A stretch of 64,000 nt of DNA from Roseomonas mucosa (lineage in GTDB: Bacteria > Pseudomonadota > Alphaproteobacteria > Acetobacterales > Acetobacteraceae): assembly GCA_945878375.1 (NCBI GenBank), contig CAMDWG010000004.1, forward strand, positions 62,001 through 126,000, written 5' to 3'. Below the pieces are notes generated by a model. The model saw only the letters and a list, made by a program, of their open reading frames with translations, had not been told where the DNA came from and ran no database searches. Made by a program: the position numbers and the translations under genes. Shown piece after piece: positions 41,297 through 50,458 of this stretch. Each line of letters opens with the position of its first letter. The stretch's first letter is position 1.

Positions 41297-42469
41297 TCAG
41301 CCTCCCGCGCGTCGGGGGGCGGCCAGGATCACCGCGACCGGCAGCCAGAAGAACAGCCAATGGGCATTGTAGAAGGCGAAGGGGCTCGGCTCGAAGGCGA
41401 AGTAGACGGCGGAGAAGACCATCATCGCCGCCGCCCAGGCCTGCGGCGCGCCCGGCTCCGCCCGGCCCAGCCGGCGCAGCAGCAGGCCGAAGGCCAGGAT
41501 CGCGACCAGCAGGAAGGGCAGGCCGAAATGCACCGCCGTCGCCAGTACCGCATTCTGCGGATTGTTCAGCCAGCCCTCTCCCATCCGGTGGCTCGCGCCG
41601 AGGCCCCAGAGCGGATGCGCCGCGATGATCTCCGCCGCGCTCTGCCATAGGGGCAGGCGAAGGCTCGGTCGGCAGAGCAGGTCTTCGCCGTCGCAGAACA
41701 ACGCACGCAGCGAGGCCTCAAGCGGCACGAGAGAGGACGCCGCGACAAAGGCCAGGGGCGCGAGGACCATGCCAAGGCGGAGAGCCGGGCCGCGCGGCAG
41801 CATCAGCAACGCGGCCCCGAGGGCGATGCCGATGGCCGGGCCCCGGCTCTGGGTCAGCACCATGGCAAGAAGGATCGCGCCGATACCCGCATAGGCCGGC
41901 AGCCGCCATCGGGACGGCACCAGCCCGGCGCGCAGCAGCGCGAAGCCGGCCAGCGCCGCCGCCGCCGCCGCCGCGGCGGCGGGGATCGGGTTCCGGCCGC
42001 GGCCCAGCATCTCGATCCGCTCCAGCAGCACCGGCGCCGTTGCGACGTGAAGCGCGACGGAGAGAGCCGCACTCAGCGCGCCGGCGGCGAACAGCATCGC
42101 CATCACGCGCGGCGCCCCCTGTTCGCGCAGCAGCGCGCGGGCGAAGAGCAGGAAGCAGGCGACCAGCAGCAGCCGGTGCAGCCCCGTCCAGGCTTCGGCC
42201 AGCGTCACCTCGGCGGCGGCAAGCGCCCCGGCCAGCAGGATCGCCGCCGCGGCGGCGAGCCAGCCGAGCATGCCCCGGCGGAAACCGGCATCCTCCGCCC
42301 GCGCCAGCAGCACCATCACGGCCACGATCACCACGCCGCCCGCGACCAGATCGGACAGCACCCGCAGGCGAAGCAGGTACATATTCGCCAGCAGCAGCAG
42401 GAAGGCGAACAGCGCGGCGCGCGGCAGATGCCGCTCCGCCGCTTCGGCCAGCGCGTCGAGCCGCCTCAT
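41297..42469 (-). CDS. O-antigen ligase/polymerase-like membrane protein
   Basis: A 390-residue protein with ten or more hydrophobic helices and a periplasmic loop between late helices (about 255-320; it includes CDGEDLLCRPSLRLPLW and HPLWGLGASHRMGEG). The motif LTQSRGPAIGIALG and the late loop layout match Wzy_C/WaaL proteins, which join undecaprenyl-linked glycan to lipid A core or polymerise it. Sequence conservation in this class is low, so ligase and polymerase roles cannot be told apart. A poly-Ala stretch (about 163-172) comes from a GCC/GCG repeat. Its ATG overlaps the stop of the upstream GT61 gene. Confidence 0.78.
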   Translation of the reverse strand: MRRLDALAEAAERHLPRAALFAFLLLLANMYLLRLRVLSDLVAGGVVIVAVMVLLARAEDAGFRRGMLGWLAAAAAILLAGALAAAEVTLAEAWTGLHRLLLVACFLLFARALLREQGAPRVMAMLFAAGALSAALSVALHVATAPVLLERIEMLGRGRNPIPAAAAAAAAALAGFALLRAGLVPSRWRLPAYAGIGAILLAMVLTQSRGPAIGIALGAALLMLPRGPALRLGMVLAPLAFVAASSLVPLEASLRALFCDGEDLLCRPSLRLPLWQSAAEIIAAHPLWGLGASHRMGEGWLNNPQNAVLATAVHFGLPFLLVAILAFGLLLRRLGRAEPGAPQAWAAAMMVFSAVYFAFEPSPFAFYNAHWLFFWLPVAVILAAPRRAGG

Positions 42470-43650
42470 GCGCCGAGCGCGTCGAGCGCGCCGAGGATGG
42501 CTTGGGGATCGATCGAGAAGCTCTGGCGTTGCCCCTCCGGCCCGCCCAGCAGGCAGGTATAGTCCATCCCCGCGCAGGCGGCCCAGAACAGGCCCGTTGT
42601 CTTGCGCGCATTGCCGGACTGGATCTCCACCAGCCGGGCCGAGGGCTTGCCGAAGATCGCATTCGCGAGCCCCGCCCCATGCACGCCCACCAGCAGGTCG
42701 CAGCCCGAGAACACCGCGAGCTGCTCGGCATGGTTGGACCAGCGGGATTCGAAGATGGTGAAGCCGCGGGCGCGCAGCGCCTCGATCAGCTCGGCCTCGC
42801 CCTGGACCTTCCGCAGCTTGGCGTCGCCGCGCGTCAGGAACACGCGCGAGGGCGGCGGCGCGGCGGGGTCGGGATAGTCGCCGCCGCGCCGGAAGATCTG
42901 GCGCAGCAGGTCGGTCACCTCCGGCATGGCGTAGCGATGCTCGCCGCTGGAGCACAGGACCTCGGCCTGCAGGTAGGCTTCGGCGATGGCGCCATCCTGC
43001 GGGCCGAGCCGGTGGATGGCCCGCGCATAGCCAAGCTTCATCAGCCCCTCGGCGAAGGCGGTGGCGACGGGGTTGTCACCGGTGGCGCAGACCACCGTGA
43101 CAGGGTCCTCCCGGCTGATCAGGCCGCGCGCGACGGCGAAGGCGAGCGGGGCGAGGATGTCCGTCAGCAGATGGCCGTAATGGCGCATATAGGGGATGGC
43201 GATGACACGCCCGGCGATCCTCGCGGGCGTATGTCGGAAGACTCTCGGGCGCGTACCGGACCAGTTGGTGGGCCCCGTGCGGGTGAGCGCGGCGATGCGC
43301 CCGGACGACAAATCCACCGGCGCGATGATGCCGCCGGGCAGATAGGTCTCCCCCATCTGCCAGACCACGCGGCGGAGTTGCGGGAAGGGCGGGATGCCAG
43401 GGCCGGCATGCACCGTCTCCCGGCTATGCTCGCTGACCTTGGCGAGTTCGGCGGCGTAGCGCGGGGCGACGATCGGGTTGGTCACCACATCGTCATGCCG
43501 CAGCGCCAGGTCACGCGGCGGGCCGTACTCGGGGAAGAAATCCAGCCGGCGCGCCATGCCGGGCCGACCCCGCGTCAGCAGGGAAAAGGCCGCATGGGCC
43601 TTGGGCTTCAGGTCCAGAACACGGCGCAGGCCTGTGCGGTGACGTGCCAT
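42466..43650 (-). CDS. Glycosyltransferase family 61 protein
   Basis: A 394-residue protein with the DUF563/GT61 pattern: IPYMRHYGHLLTDILAPLAF in the middle, then SRVFLTRGDAKLRKVQGE, then LAVFSGCDLLVGVHGAGLAN near the end, where the HGAGL motif is typical. GT61 includes beta-xylosyltransferases and bacterial capsule or O-antigen enzymes. The start MARHRTGLRRV at 43650 has AGGGG five bases upstream. It forms a two-gene unit with the O-antigen-ligase-like gene. The 123-base gap upstream holds a GCTGCCT/AGGCAGC hairpin (about 43691-43727) and no gene. Confidence 0.8.
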   Translation of the reverse strand: MARHRTGLRRVLDLKPKAHAAFSLLTRGRPGMARRLDFFPEYGPPRDLALRHDDVVTNPIVAPRYAAELAKVSEHSRETVHAGPGIPPFPQLRRVVWQMGETYLPGGIIAPVDLSSGRIAALTRTGPTNWSGTRPRVFRHTPARIAGRVIAIPYMRHYGHLLTDILAPLAFAVARGLISREDPVTVVCATGDNPVATAFAEGLMKLGYARAIHRLGPQDGAIAEAYLQAEVLCSSGEHRYAMPEVTDLLRQIFRRGGDYPDPAAPPPSRVFLTRGDAKLRKVQGEAELIEALRARGFTIFESRWSNHAEQLAVFSGCDLLVGVHGAGLANAIFGKPSARLVEIQSGNARKTTGLFWAACAGMDYTCLLGGPEGQRQSFSIDPQAILGALDALGA

Positions 43651-43773
43651 ATTGGCCCCTGGAGCAAGGCGCCGCGAGGGGCGCAATGCCGGCTGCCTAC
43701 ACCAGTTCCGCGTGTGGAAGAAGGCAGCGGGCGATGCGGGTCCATCAAGCCCCCAGGCACAGGCCCCCGCCCC

Positions 43774-44238
43774 CTACATCCAGCGCCGCACCCGGCCCCT
43801 ATACGCCTCATAGGCCGCGCCGAACCGGGTCGCGAGGTAGGCTTCTTCCTTCGCGATCACCAGCCGGTCCAGCACCCCGTGCAGCACCGCGACGCCAAGC
43901 CAGGACCAGAGCGTGCCCCAGATCAGCGCAAGCCCCGTCGCGCCCAGCAGCAGGCCGAGATAGATCGGGTTGCGGCTCCAGCGATACGGGCCGGTTGCGA
44001 CCATCGCGGCGTCGGGGCGGTCGGGGCGCGGGTCGTTGCCGGCCTTGACCAGCGCCAGCACCGCCCAGCCCGCCAGACCGATCGCCAGGAAGATCACCAT
44101 CCCACCCAGCGCGACGGCGGGCGGGCCGACCTGAAGGGTCCAGAGGCGGTCCAGCAGCCAGGCCCCGCCCATCACCAGCGCGGCGATGACCGGCGGCGGC
44201 AGGCGCACGCCGGGGCCGTGATCGGCGGGGGCGCTCAT
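43774..44238 (-). CDS. ICMT/PEMT-family membrane methyltransferase
   Basis: A 154-residue membrane protein with about four helices. Its C-terminal half has ATGPYRWSRNPIYLGLLLG and EEAYLATRFGAAYEAYRGRVRRWM, the SAM-binding signature of isoprenylcysteine carboxyl methyltransferase and phospholipid N-methyltransferase relatives. Small bacterial members mostly have unknown substrates, lipid or protein. It starts one base after the ygfZ stop on the same strand, so the two are likely co-transcribed. Start codon chosen at MSAPADHGPG. Confidence 0.85.
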   Translation of the reverse strand: MSAPADHGPGVRLPPPVIAALVMGGAWLLDRLWTLQVGPPAVALGGMVIFLAIGLAGWAVLALVKAGNDPRPDRPDAAMVATGPYRWSRNPIYLGLLLGATGLALIWGTLWSWLGVAVLHGVLDRLVIAKEEAYLATRFGAAYEAYRGRVRRWM

Positions 44239-44239
44239 C

Positions 44240-45067
44240 TCAGGCCTGCTCCCGTGCCGGCAGGCGCATCCAGGCGGGGATGCGCGGCACCAGCGTCGCA
44301 CCGCCGCAGGCGAAGGGGCCGCCGCGCTCCACCGCCTCGATCCGCAGCAGGGCGAGGCCCAGACCGGCTCGGCCGGAGCGCATCTCCCCCACCTCCTCGC
44401 CATCCCGGGTCACCGGGGTGCCGGGAGCGGGCAGCGGGCCAGAGACCGCCACCGGGAACAGCCGCTTCTTGAGCAGGCCGCGATACTTGGTGCGCGCCGT
44501 CAGCTCCTGGCCCATGTAGCAGCCCTTGGTCCAGGACACGCCGGCCAGCTCGTCGAAGCCGCCTTCCAGCAGCACGGACTTCCCGCCCTCCAGGTCGCGG
44601 GCGCCATCGGGCAGGCCGAGCGCGAGTCGATGAAGGTCATAGGCCGCCGCCTCGGCGTCCCCCCCCAGCGGCGCGGGGGACAGGGCGCGCCACCCGGCCT
44701 CCGCCAGCCGCGGATCGGGCGCGGCCAGGGGACTGTCCGGCATCGGCGCCTCGCCCCAGCCCGCCGCCACCGCGAAGTCTGGCGAGGCATCGCCCAGCGC
44801 CACCTTGGCGCGCAGCCGGAAACGGGACAGGCCGGCGGCGATCATCCCCGCCTGGTCCCGGGCGCACTCCAGCAGCAGCCGGTCCGCCGCCGCGAAGATG
44901 AAGAAATCAGCCTGCCACTTCCCCTGCGGCGTCAGCAGCGCCGCCCAGACCGCGCGCCCCGGCCCGGCGGCGGCGACATCGTTGGAGACGAGGCCTTGCA
45001 GGAAGGACAGGCGGTCCTCGCCCGTCACCTCGACGACACCACGGTCCGGCAGATTCGCGATCGGCAT
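44240..45067 (-). CDS. ygfZ: YgfZ/GcvT-like tetrahydrofolate-dependent Fe-S cluster protein
   Basis: A 275-residue relative of the glycine-cleavage T protein. It has the YgfZ signature SWTKGCYMGQELTARTKYRG (about residues 177-196), with the conserved Cys; the usual KGCYTGQE has Met for Thr here. The N-terminal domain FLQGLVSNDVAAA...LTPQGKWQADFF also fits. YgfZ helps maintain a subset of [4Fe-4S] enzymes such as radical-SAM proteins. It is divergent from a GT9 gene, 115 bases away. Confidence 0.93.
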   Translation of the reverse strand: MPIANLPDRGVVEVTGEDRLSFLQGLVSNDVAAAGPGRAVWAALLTPQGKWQADFFIFAAADRLLLECARDQAGMIAAGLSRFRLRAKVALGDASPDFAVAAGWGEAPMPDSPLAAPDPRLAEAGWRALSPAPLGGDAEAAAYDLHRLALGLPDGARDLEGGKSVLLEGGFDELAGVSWTKGCYMGQELTARTKYRGLLKKRLFPVAVSGPLPAPGTPVTRDGEEVGEMRSGRAGLGLALLRIEAVERGGPFACGGATLVPRIPAWMRLPAREQA

Positions 45068-45182
45068 GGTTGAGACATGGGGTCACAGGGGGCTGCCTTG
45101 CAACGCCTGGCGCAGGGGGCGGGCATGGCCGCGCGGCCGGGGTGGGGCCGGTCGGCGGGGCGTGCTATGGCCTGCCCCATCG

Positions 45183-46094
45183 ATGCGCATCCTGTTCGTC
45201 ACCTCGACGCGGCTGGGCGATGCCGTGCTCTCCACGGGCCTGCTCGACCACCTGCTCCGCGCCCACCCCGAGGCGCGCTTCACCATCGCCTGCGGCCCGG
45301 TCGCGCGCGGGGTCTTCGTGCATATGCCGCGGCTCGAGCGGCTGATCGAACTCCGCAAGCGCCGCTTCTCCCTGCATTGGCTGCTGCTCTGGGCGCAGGT
45401 GGTGGCGACGCGGTGGGATCTGGTGGTGGATCTCCGGGCCTCGGCGCTGGCCTTCATGGTGCCGGCGCGGCAGCGCGCTGTGGGCAAGGGCGGGCGGCGG
45501 GCCGGGCATCGGCTCGGCCATATCGGCGCGGTGCTCGGCCTGGACCCGCCCCCCCTGCCCGTCGCCTGGACCACGCCGGAGCAGGAATCCCAGGCCGCTG
45601 CGATGCTGCCCGGCGGGCCATGGCTGGTGCTCGGCCCGACGGCGAATTGGGCGAACAAGGTCTGGCCGGCGGATCGCTTCGTCGCCGTGGCCCAGGCGCT
45701 GACCGCGCCGGGCGCGGTCCTGGCGGGCGCGCGCATCGCCGTCATCGCCGGCCCCGGCCCGGTGGAGCGCGCCATGGCCGCCCCGGTGCTGGAAGCACTG
45801 CCAGGCGCGCTCGACCTGATCGGCAATCTGGATGTGCCGGCGAGCGCGGCCGTGCTGCGCCGCGCGGCGCTTTATGTCGGCAATGATTCCGGGCTGATGC
45901 ATCTGGGGGCCGCCGCCGGCGCGCCGGTGGTGGGCGTGTTCGGCACCACCGATGCCCGGGAATACGCCCCCGCCGGGCCGCGCGCCGTCGCCGTTTCGGC
46001 CGATGGACCGCAGGGGGCGACGCCGATGGACCGGCTGGCGCCAGGGGATGTGGTGCGCGCCGCCACGCGGCTGCTGGCGCCGGGGGCGGCATGA
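45183..46094 (+). CDS. Glycosyltransferase family 9 (heptosyltransferase-like) protein
   Basis: A 303-residue GT-B enzyme starting MRILFVTSTRLGDAVLSTGLLDHLL, the classic GT9 opening. The donor-site half has WLVLGPTANWANKVWPADRF and YVGNDSGLMHLGAAAGAPVVGVFG. It is closer to standard lipopolysaccharide heptosyltransferases than the GT9 protein at 40237. The sugar donor is not defined by sequence. ATG 45183 is fixed by homology; an overlapping longer frame is spurious. Its stop overlaps the next glycosyltransferase start by four bases, beginning a three-gene run to asparagine synthase. Confidence 0.88.
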   Translation: MRILFVTSTRLGDAVLSTGLLDHLLRAHPEARFTIACGPVARGVFVHMPRLERLIELRKRRFSLHWLLLWAQVVATRWDLVVDLRASALAFMVPARQRAVGKGGRRAGHRLGHIGAVLGLDPPPLPVAWTTPEQESQAAAMLPGGPWLVLGPTANWANKVWPADRFVAVAQALTAPGAVLAGARIAVIAGPGPVERAMAAPVLEALPGALDLIGNLDVPASAAVLRRAALYVGNDSGLMHLGAAAGAPVVGVFGTTDAREYAPAGPRAVAVSADGPQGATPMDRLAPGDVVRAATRLLAPGAA

Positions 46095-47143
46095 GGATCG
46101 CGCATGTCATGGCCGGCGCGGCCCAGGGCGGGGCGGAGGCCTTCTTCGAACGCCTCGCCTTGGCCCAGGCGCGACGGGGCCATGAGGTGCTGGCGGTGAT
46201 CCGGCGCGATCCCGCCCGCGCGGCGCGGCTCACGGCAGGCGGGCTGGCGCCGGTGGAACTTGGCTTCGGCGGGCCGCTCGACCTGCTGACCGGGCGGCGG
46301 CTGCGCGCGGCGCTGGATGCCTTCCGGCCGCAGGTGGTCGTCGCCTGGATGAATCGCGGGGCGCGCTTCGCCCGCGCGGCGTCGCGCGGGGCGCCCTGGA
46401 CGCTGGTGGGGCGGCTCGGCGGGCAATACGACCTGTCCTATTACCGCGGCTGCGACATCCTGGTGGCCAATACGCTCGGCCTCTGCGACTGGATCGCCGG
46501 GCAGGGCTGGCCGCGGGAGAGGCTGAAGCACCTGCCGAATTTCGCCGCCGACCTGGCCGGGGCCGCGCCCGCCGCCCTGCCCTTCCCGCCCGGCGCGCGC
46601 GTGCTGCTAGCGATGGGGCGGCTGCATCCGAACAAGGATTTCCCGACCCTGCTGCGCGCCCTCGCGCGCCTGCCCGGCGATGTGCATCTCGCGCTGGCCG
46701 GCGACGGCCCGGATCGCGCGGCGCTGGAGGATCTGGCGCGCGGGCTCGGCCTCGGCGCGCGGATCGCCTTCCTCGGCTGGCGGCAGGATGTGGGCGCGCT
46801 TCTGGCCGCGAGCGAGATCCTCGTCGTCCCGTCCCGCATCGAGCCGCTGGGCAATGTGGTGCTGGAGGGATTTTCCGCCGCGCGGCCGGTGGTCGCGGCG
46901 GCGGCGGATGGGCCGCGCGAAGTGATCGAGGATGGACGGACCGGCCTGCTGACCCCCATCGGCGACGAGGCCGCGCTGGCCGCGGCCCTGGCCGGGCTGC
47001 TGGCGGACCCCGCGCGCGCCGCGGCGATCGGCGCCGCCGGGCGCGGCACCTTCCTGGCCCGGCATGCGGAAGCGCCGGTGCTGGCGGCGTGGGACCTGTT
47101 CCTCGCGGCCGCGGCGCGCATCCGTGGCGGGAGCACCGGCTGA
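46091..47143 (+). CDS. Glycosyltransferase family 4 protein
   Basis: A 350-residue retaining GT-B enzyme. The start MRIAHVMAGAAQGGAEAFFERLA contains the glycine-rich acceptor loop. The C-terminal half has LAMGRLHPNKDFPTLLRAL and the E-x7-E motif EPLGNVVLE (about residues 257-265), which binds the nucleotide sugar. The family builds many LPS, capsule and exopolysaccharide linkages. It overlaps both neighbours by start/stop codons, so it is certainly co-transcribed with the GT9 gene before it and the asparagine synthase gene after it. Confidence 0.9.
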   Translation: MRIAHVMAGAAQGGAEAFFERLALAQARRGHEVLAVIRRDPARAARLTAGGLAPVELGFGGPLDLLTGRRLRAALDAFRPQVVVAWMNRGARFARAASRGAPWTLVGRLGGQYDLSYYRGCDILVANTLGLCDWIAGQGWPRERLKHLPNFAADLAGAAPAALPFPPGARVLLAMGRLHPNKDFPTLLRALARLPGDVHLALAGDGPDRAALEDLARGLGLGARIAFLGWRQDVGALLAASEILVVPSRIEPLGNVVLEGFSAARPVVAAAADGPREVIEDGRTGLLTPIGDEAALAAALAGLLADPARAAAIGAAGRGTFLARHAEAPVLAAWDLFLAAAARIRGGSTG

Positions 47144-48912
47144 TGTGCGGCATCGCGGGCCTTGCCATGCGCCAGGGCGCGACACCGGACGAGGCCGCGC
47201 TCCGCGCCATGGCGCGCGCGCTGACGCATCGCGGGCCGGACGGGTCGGGCAAGCATCTGGCCGGCAATGTGGGGCTGGCGCATACGCGGCTGGCCATCAT
47301 CGATCTCGCGACCGGCGACCAGCCGCTGTTTGCCGGGCCGGCGGCGCTGGTCGCGAATGGAGAGGTCTACAACTACCTGGAACTCCGCGCCGACAACGCG
47401 CTGGCGACCACGACGAACAGCGATTGCGAGCCGCCGCTGCACCTGTATCGCCGCGATGGGCTGGCGGGCTTCGCTGGTGCGATGCGCGGGATGTACGCGA
47501 TCGCGCTGCATGACCGCGCCGCGCGGCGGCTGGTGCTGACGCGCGATCCCTTCGGCATCAAGCCGCTTTATGTCGCGCAGGTGGAAGGCGGGCTCGCCTT
47601 CGCCTCCGAGCCCCGCGCGCTGCTCGCCTCCGGCCTCGTGCGGCCGCGCCTGCGCGCGGAAGCGCGGGAGGAGCTGCTGCAGCTGCAATTCACCACCGGC
47701 CCCGCCACCATCTTCGACGGCATCTCCCGCGTCCTGCCCGGCGAGAGCCTGGTGGTCGCCGATGGCGCGATCATCGAACGCCATCGGCGCGCCGCGCTGC
47801 CCGAAGGCGGGCCGGAGCCGATCGCGGAAGCGGACGCGCTGGCCCGCTTCGATGCGGCCTTCGAGGACAGCATCCGCCTGCACCAGCGCAGCGACGTGCC
47901 CTATGGGCTGTTCCTGTCGGGTGGCATCGATTCCGGCGCGGTGCTGGCGATGATGACGCGCCTCGCCGACCGGCCCATCCGGGCCTTCACCGCGCGTTTC
48001 GACGTCCCCGGCGCAGCGGATGAGCAGCAGGCCGCCGAAGCCGTCGCGGCCGCTACCGGCGCGATCCACGCGACCGTGACGGTGACGGAGCAGATGGTGT
48101 GGCGCCATCTGCCGGAGATCGTGGCCGCGATGGACGATCCGGTGGCCGACTACGCCATCATCCCCACCTGGTTCCTCGCCCGCCGCGCACGAGAGGACGT
48201 GAAGGTGGTGCTGTCCGGCGAAGGCGGGGACGAGCTGCTGGCCGGCTATGGCCGCTACCGCAGCGCCATGCGGCCCTGGTGGCTGGGCGGGCGACGCCCG
48301 CGCGCGGGGGGCGCCTTCGACCGGGTGGGCGATGTGCTGCGCGCCCCGCTGGCCGGCTGGCGCGACGGCTTCGCCGCGGCCGAGGCCGCATCCGCCACGC
48401 CAGGCCGCACGCGGCTGATGGCGGTGCAGGCCGCCGATATCGCCGAATGGCTGCCGAACGACCTGCTGCTGAAGCTCGATCGTTGCCTGATGGCGCATGG
48501 GGTCGAAGGCCGCACGCCCTTCCTGGATCCCGCCATCGCGGCGGCCTGCTGGCGCCTGCCGGATGGGCTGAAGGTGCGCGGGCGGACGGGCAAGTGGCTG
48601 CTGCGGGAATGGCTGTCGCGCAACCTGCCGGCGGCGCGGCCCTTCGCGCCGAAGCAGGGCTTCACCGTGCCGGTCGCCGCCTGGATCGCATCTGTCGGCG
48701 ATCGCCTCGGCCCGCTGGTCGCCGCCCAGCCGGGGGTGGCGGAGATCGCGCAGCCGGACCGGGTGGCGGCGCTGTTCCGCGCCGCCGGCGCCGACAAGCA
48801 TCGCGGCTTCGCCGCCTGGCACCTGCTGTTCTACGCGCTGTGGCACCGCGCCCATGTCGAGGGGCTGCCGACGGATGGCGATGTGTGGCAGGTCCTCGGC
48901 CAGCGCGGCTGA
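47143..48912 (+). CDS. asnB: Asparagine synthase, glutamine-hydrolysing (AsnB type)
   Basis: A 589-residue enzyme. The class II glutaminase domain begins MCGIAGLAM with nucleophile Cys2, and includes RGPDGSG and NGEVYNYLELR. The synthetase domain has the PP-loop FLSGGIDSGAVL (residues 257-268) and LSGEGGDELLAGYGRY. Free-standing AsnB makes asparagine, but copies inside glycan clusters often amidate sugars or act in capsule and O-antigen modification. Its start overlaps the GT4 stop, so a glycan role deserves consideration; sequence alone does not decide. Confidence 0.9.
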   Translation: MCGIAGLAMRQGATPDEAALRAMARALTHRGPDGSGKHLAGNVGLAHTRLAIIDLATGDQPLFAGPAALVANGEVYNYLELRADNALATTTNSDCEPPLHLYRRDGLAGFAGAMRGMYAIALHDRAARRLVLTRDPFGIKPLYVAQVEGGLAFASEPRALLASGLVRPRLRAEAREELLQLQFTTGPATIFDGISRVLPGESLVVADGAIIERHRRAALPEGGPEPIAEADALARFDAAFEDSIRLHQRSDVPYGLFLSGGIDSGAVLAMMTRLADRPIRAFTARFDVPGAADEQQAAEAVAAATGAIHATVTVTEQMVWRHLPEIVAAMDDPVADYAIIPTWFLARRAREDVKVVLSGEGGDELLAGYGRYRSAMRPWWLGGRRPRAGGAFDRVGDVLRAPLAGWRDGFAAAEAASATPGRTRLMAVQAADIAEWLPNDLLLKLDRCLMAHGVEGRTPFLDPAIAAACWRLPDGLKVRGRTGKWLLREWLSRNLPAARPFAPKQGFTVPVAAWIASVGDRLGPLVAAQPGVAEIAQPDRVAALFRAAGADKHRGFAAWHLLFYALWHRAHVEGLPTDGDVWQVLGQRG

Positions 48913-48975
48913 CCCGCTGTCACCGGACCACGGCCAGGGCTATATCCGCCGCGTTTGTTGAAGGACACGCCGACC

Positions 48976-50298
48976 ATGACCCAGCATTTCGACCTCGTCC
49001 TGCGCGGCGGCACGCTGGTGCTGCCCTGGGGCATGGAACAGGCGGATGTCGGCGTGCGCGCCGGGCGGATCACGGCCATCGGCGACCTCCGCGCCGCCCA
49101 TGCCGGAGAGGAAGTGGATTGCCGCGGGCTGCACGTCCTGCCCGGCCTGATCGACAGCCATGTCCATCTGCGCGAGCCGGGCGACGCCAAGGTCGAGACC
49201 ATCGCGACCGGCACGCGGGGCGCGGTGCTGGGCGGGCTGGTCGCGGTGTTCGACATGCCGAACACCAACCCCTCCATCACCACGCGCGAACAACTGGACT
49301 GGAAGCGCGACTATGTGGGCCAAGCCGCCTTCTGCGACATGGGCCTCTATGTCGGCGCGGCGATGTCGAACATCGACGAGCTGGCGACGCTGGAAGCGCA
49401 GGCCAATGTCTGCGCCGTGAAGGTCTTCGCCGGCTCCTCCACCGGCGACCTGCTGGTCGCCGATGATGAGAGCCTGGAGCGCGTCATGCGCTCCGGCCGC
49501 CGGCGCATCTGCTACCACTCGGAAGACGAGTACCGCCTGCAGGCGCGCAATCCCGACTATCATTCGGGCATGCCGCACCGCATGCACGCCGTCTGGCGCG
49601 ACGTGGAATGCGCCGCGCTCGGCACGCGCCGCCTGATGGCACTCGCCAGCAAGACCGGCCGGCCCGCGCATATCCTGCACGTCTCGACGGCGGAAGAACT
49701 GGAGTATCTGCGGGACTTCCGCGACCTCGCGACGGTGGAGGTCCTGCTGAACCACCTGACCCAGACCGATGAGGCCTATGACCGCCTGGGCGGCTATGCG
49801 GTGATGAACCCGCCGATCCGCGACCAGCGGCACCTGGACGCGGCGTGGGAAGCGGTCCGCACCGGCATGGTGGACACGGTGGGCTCCGACCACGCGCCGC
49901 ATTCGCGCGCGAACAAGGAAAAGCCCTGGCCCGATTGCGCGGCCGGGCTGACCGGGGTGCAGACCATCGTGCCGCTGATGCTGGATCATGTCAGCGCCGG
50001 GCGGCTCAGCCTGTCGCGGCTGGCCGACCTGATGTGCGCGGGCCCGGCCCGGGTCTATGGCGTGGTCGGCAAGGGGCGGCTGGCGGCCGGCTATGATGGC
50101 GACTTCACGGTGGTGGACATGAAGCGCAGCCGCACCATCGAGGAAAGCTGGATCGCATCCCCCTGCGGCTGGACGCCCTTCGCGGGGCATCGCTGCACCG
50201 GCTGGCCGGTGATGACGGTGATCCGCGGCCAGGTCGTGATGCGGGAGGACGAGGTTCTGGGCGGCCCGATCGGCAAGCCGGTCCGCTTCGCGCCCTAG
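48976..50298 (+). CDS. Dihydroorotase-family amidohydrolase
   Basis: A 440-residue zinc amidohydrolase. Metal ligands are in DSHVHLREPG (about residue 56), VKVFAGSSTG (carboxylated Lys, about 150), CYHSEDE (about 177), HILHVST (about 231) and VGSDHAPHSR (about 303). The HLREPG motif is that of class I dihydroorotases, though some relatives are hydantoinases or inactive PyrC-like proteins. All metal residues are present here. Start 48976 has AAGGA ten bases upstream; a TTG at 48955 is a weaker alternative. A strong intrinsic terminator follows the gene. Confidence 0.88.
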   Translation: MTQHFDLVLRGGTLVLPWGMEQADVGVRAGRITAIGDLRAAHAGEEVDCRGLHVLPGLIDSHVHLREPGDAKVETIATGTRGAVLGGLVAVFDMPNTNPSITTREQLDWKRDYVGQAAFCDMGLYVGAAMSNIDELATLEAQANVCAVKVFAGSSTGDLLVADDESLERVMRSGRRRICYHSEDEYRLQARNPDYHSGMPHRMHAVWRDVECAALGTRRLMALASKTGRPAHILHVSTAEELEYLRDFRDLATVEVLLNHLTQTDEAYDRLGGYAVMNPPIRDQRHLDAAWEAVRTGMVDTVGSDHAPHSRANKEKPWPDCAAGLTGVQTIVPLMLDHVSAGRLSLSRLADLMCAGPARVYGVVGKGRLAAGYDGDFTVVDMKRSRTIEESWIASPCGWTPFAGHRCTGWPVMTVIRGQVVMREDEVLGGPIGKPVRFAP

Positions 50299-50347
50299 CG
50301 ATAGGCCGAAGGGCGTCCAACAGAACCGGCATCCAGCCTTGGGCGGC

Positions 50348-50366
50348 GCCGCGGCTTTGCCGCGGC
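50348..50366 (+). terminator. Short perfect hairpin after the amidohydrolase gene
   Basis: GCCGCGGC and its exact complement GCCGCGGC flank a TTT loop, 50 bases after the stop codon. No T run follows. It may act with the stronger hairpin 52 bases further on. Confidence 0.35.
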
Positions 50367-50417
50367 AACGCAGCGTAACCGCGCAGAAACAGAACCCTGA
50401 TTGGGGTCCCCGCAAGG

Positions 50418-50448
50418 CCGCGTCGTGCCTGCGGCACGACGCGGTTTT
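50418..50448 (+). terminator. Intrinsic transcription terminator
   Basis: A perfect 12-bp stem (50418-50429 CCGCGTCGTGCC with 50433-50444 GGCACGACGCGG) with a TGC loop is followed by TTTT at 50445-50448. It is the clearest Rho-independent terminator in the window. It ends transcription from the amidohydrolase gene just before the opposing lipoprotein gene. Confidence 0.85.
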
Positions 50449-50458
50449 GTGGGGCGTT

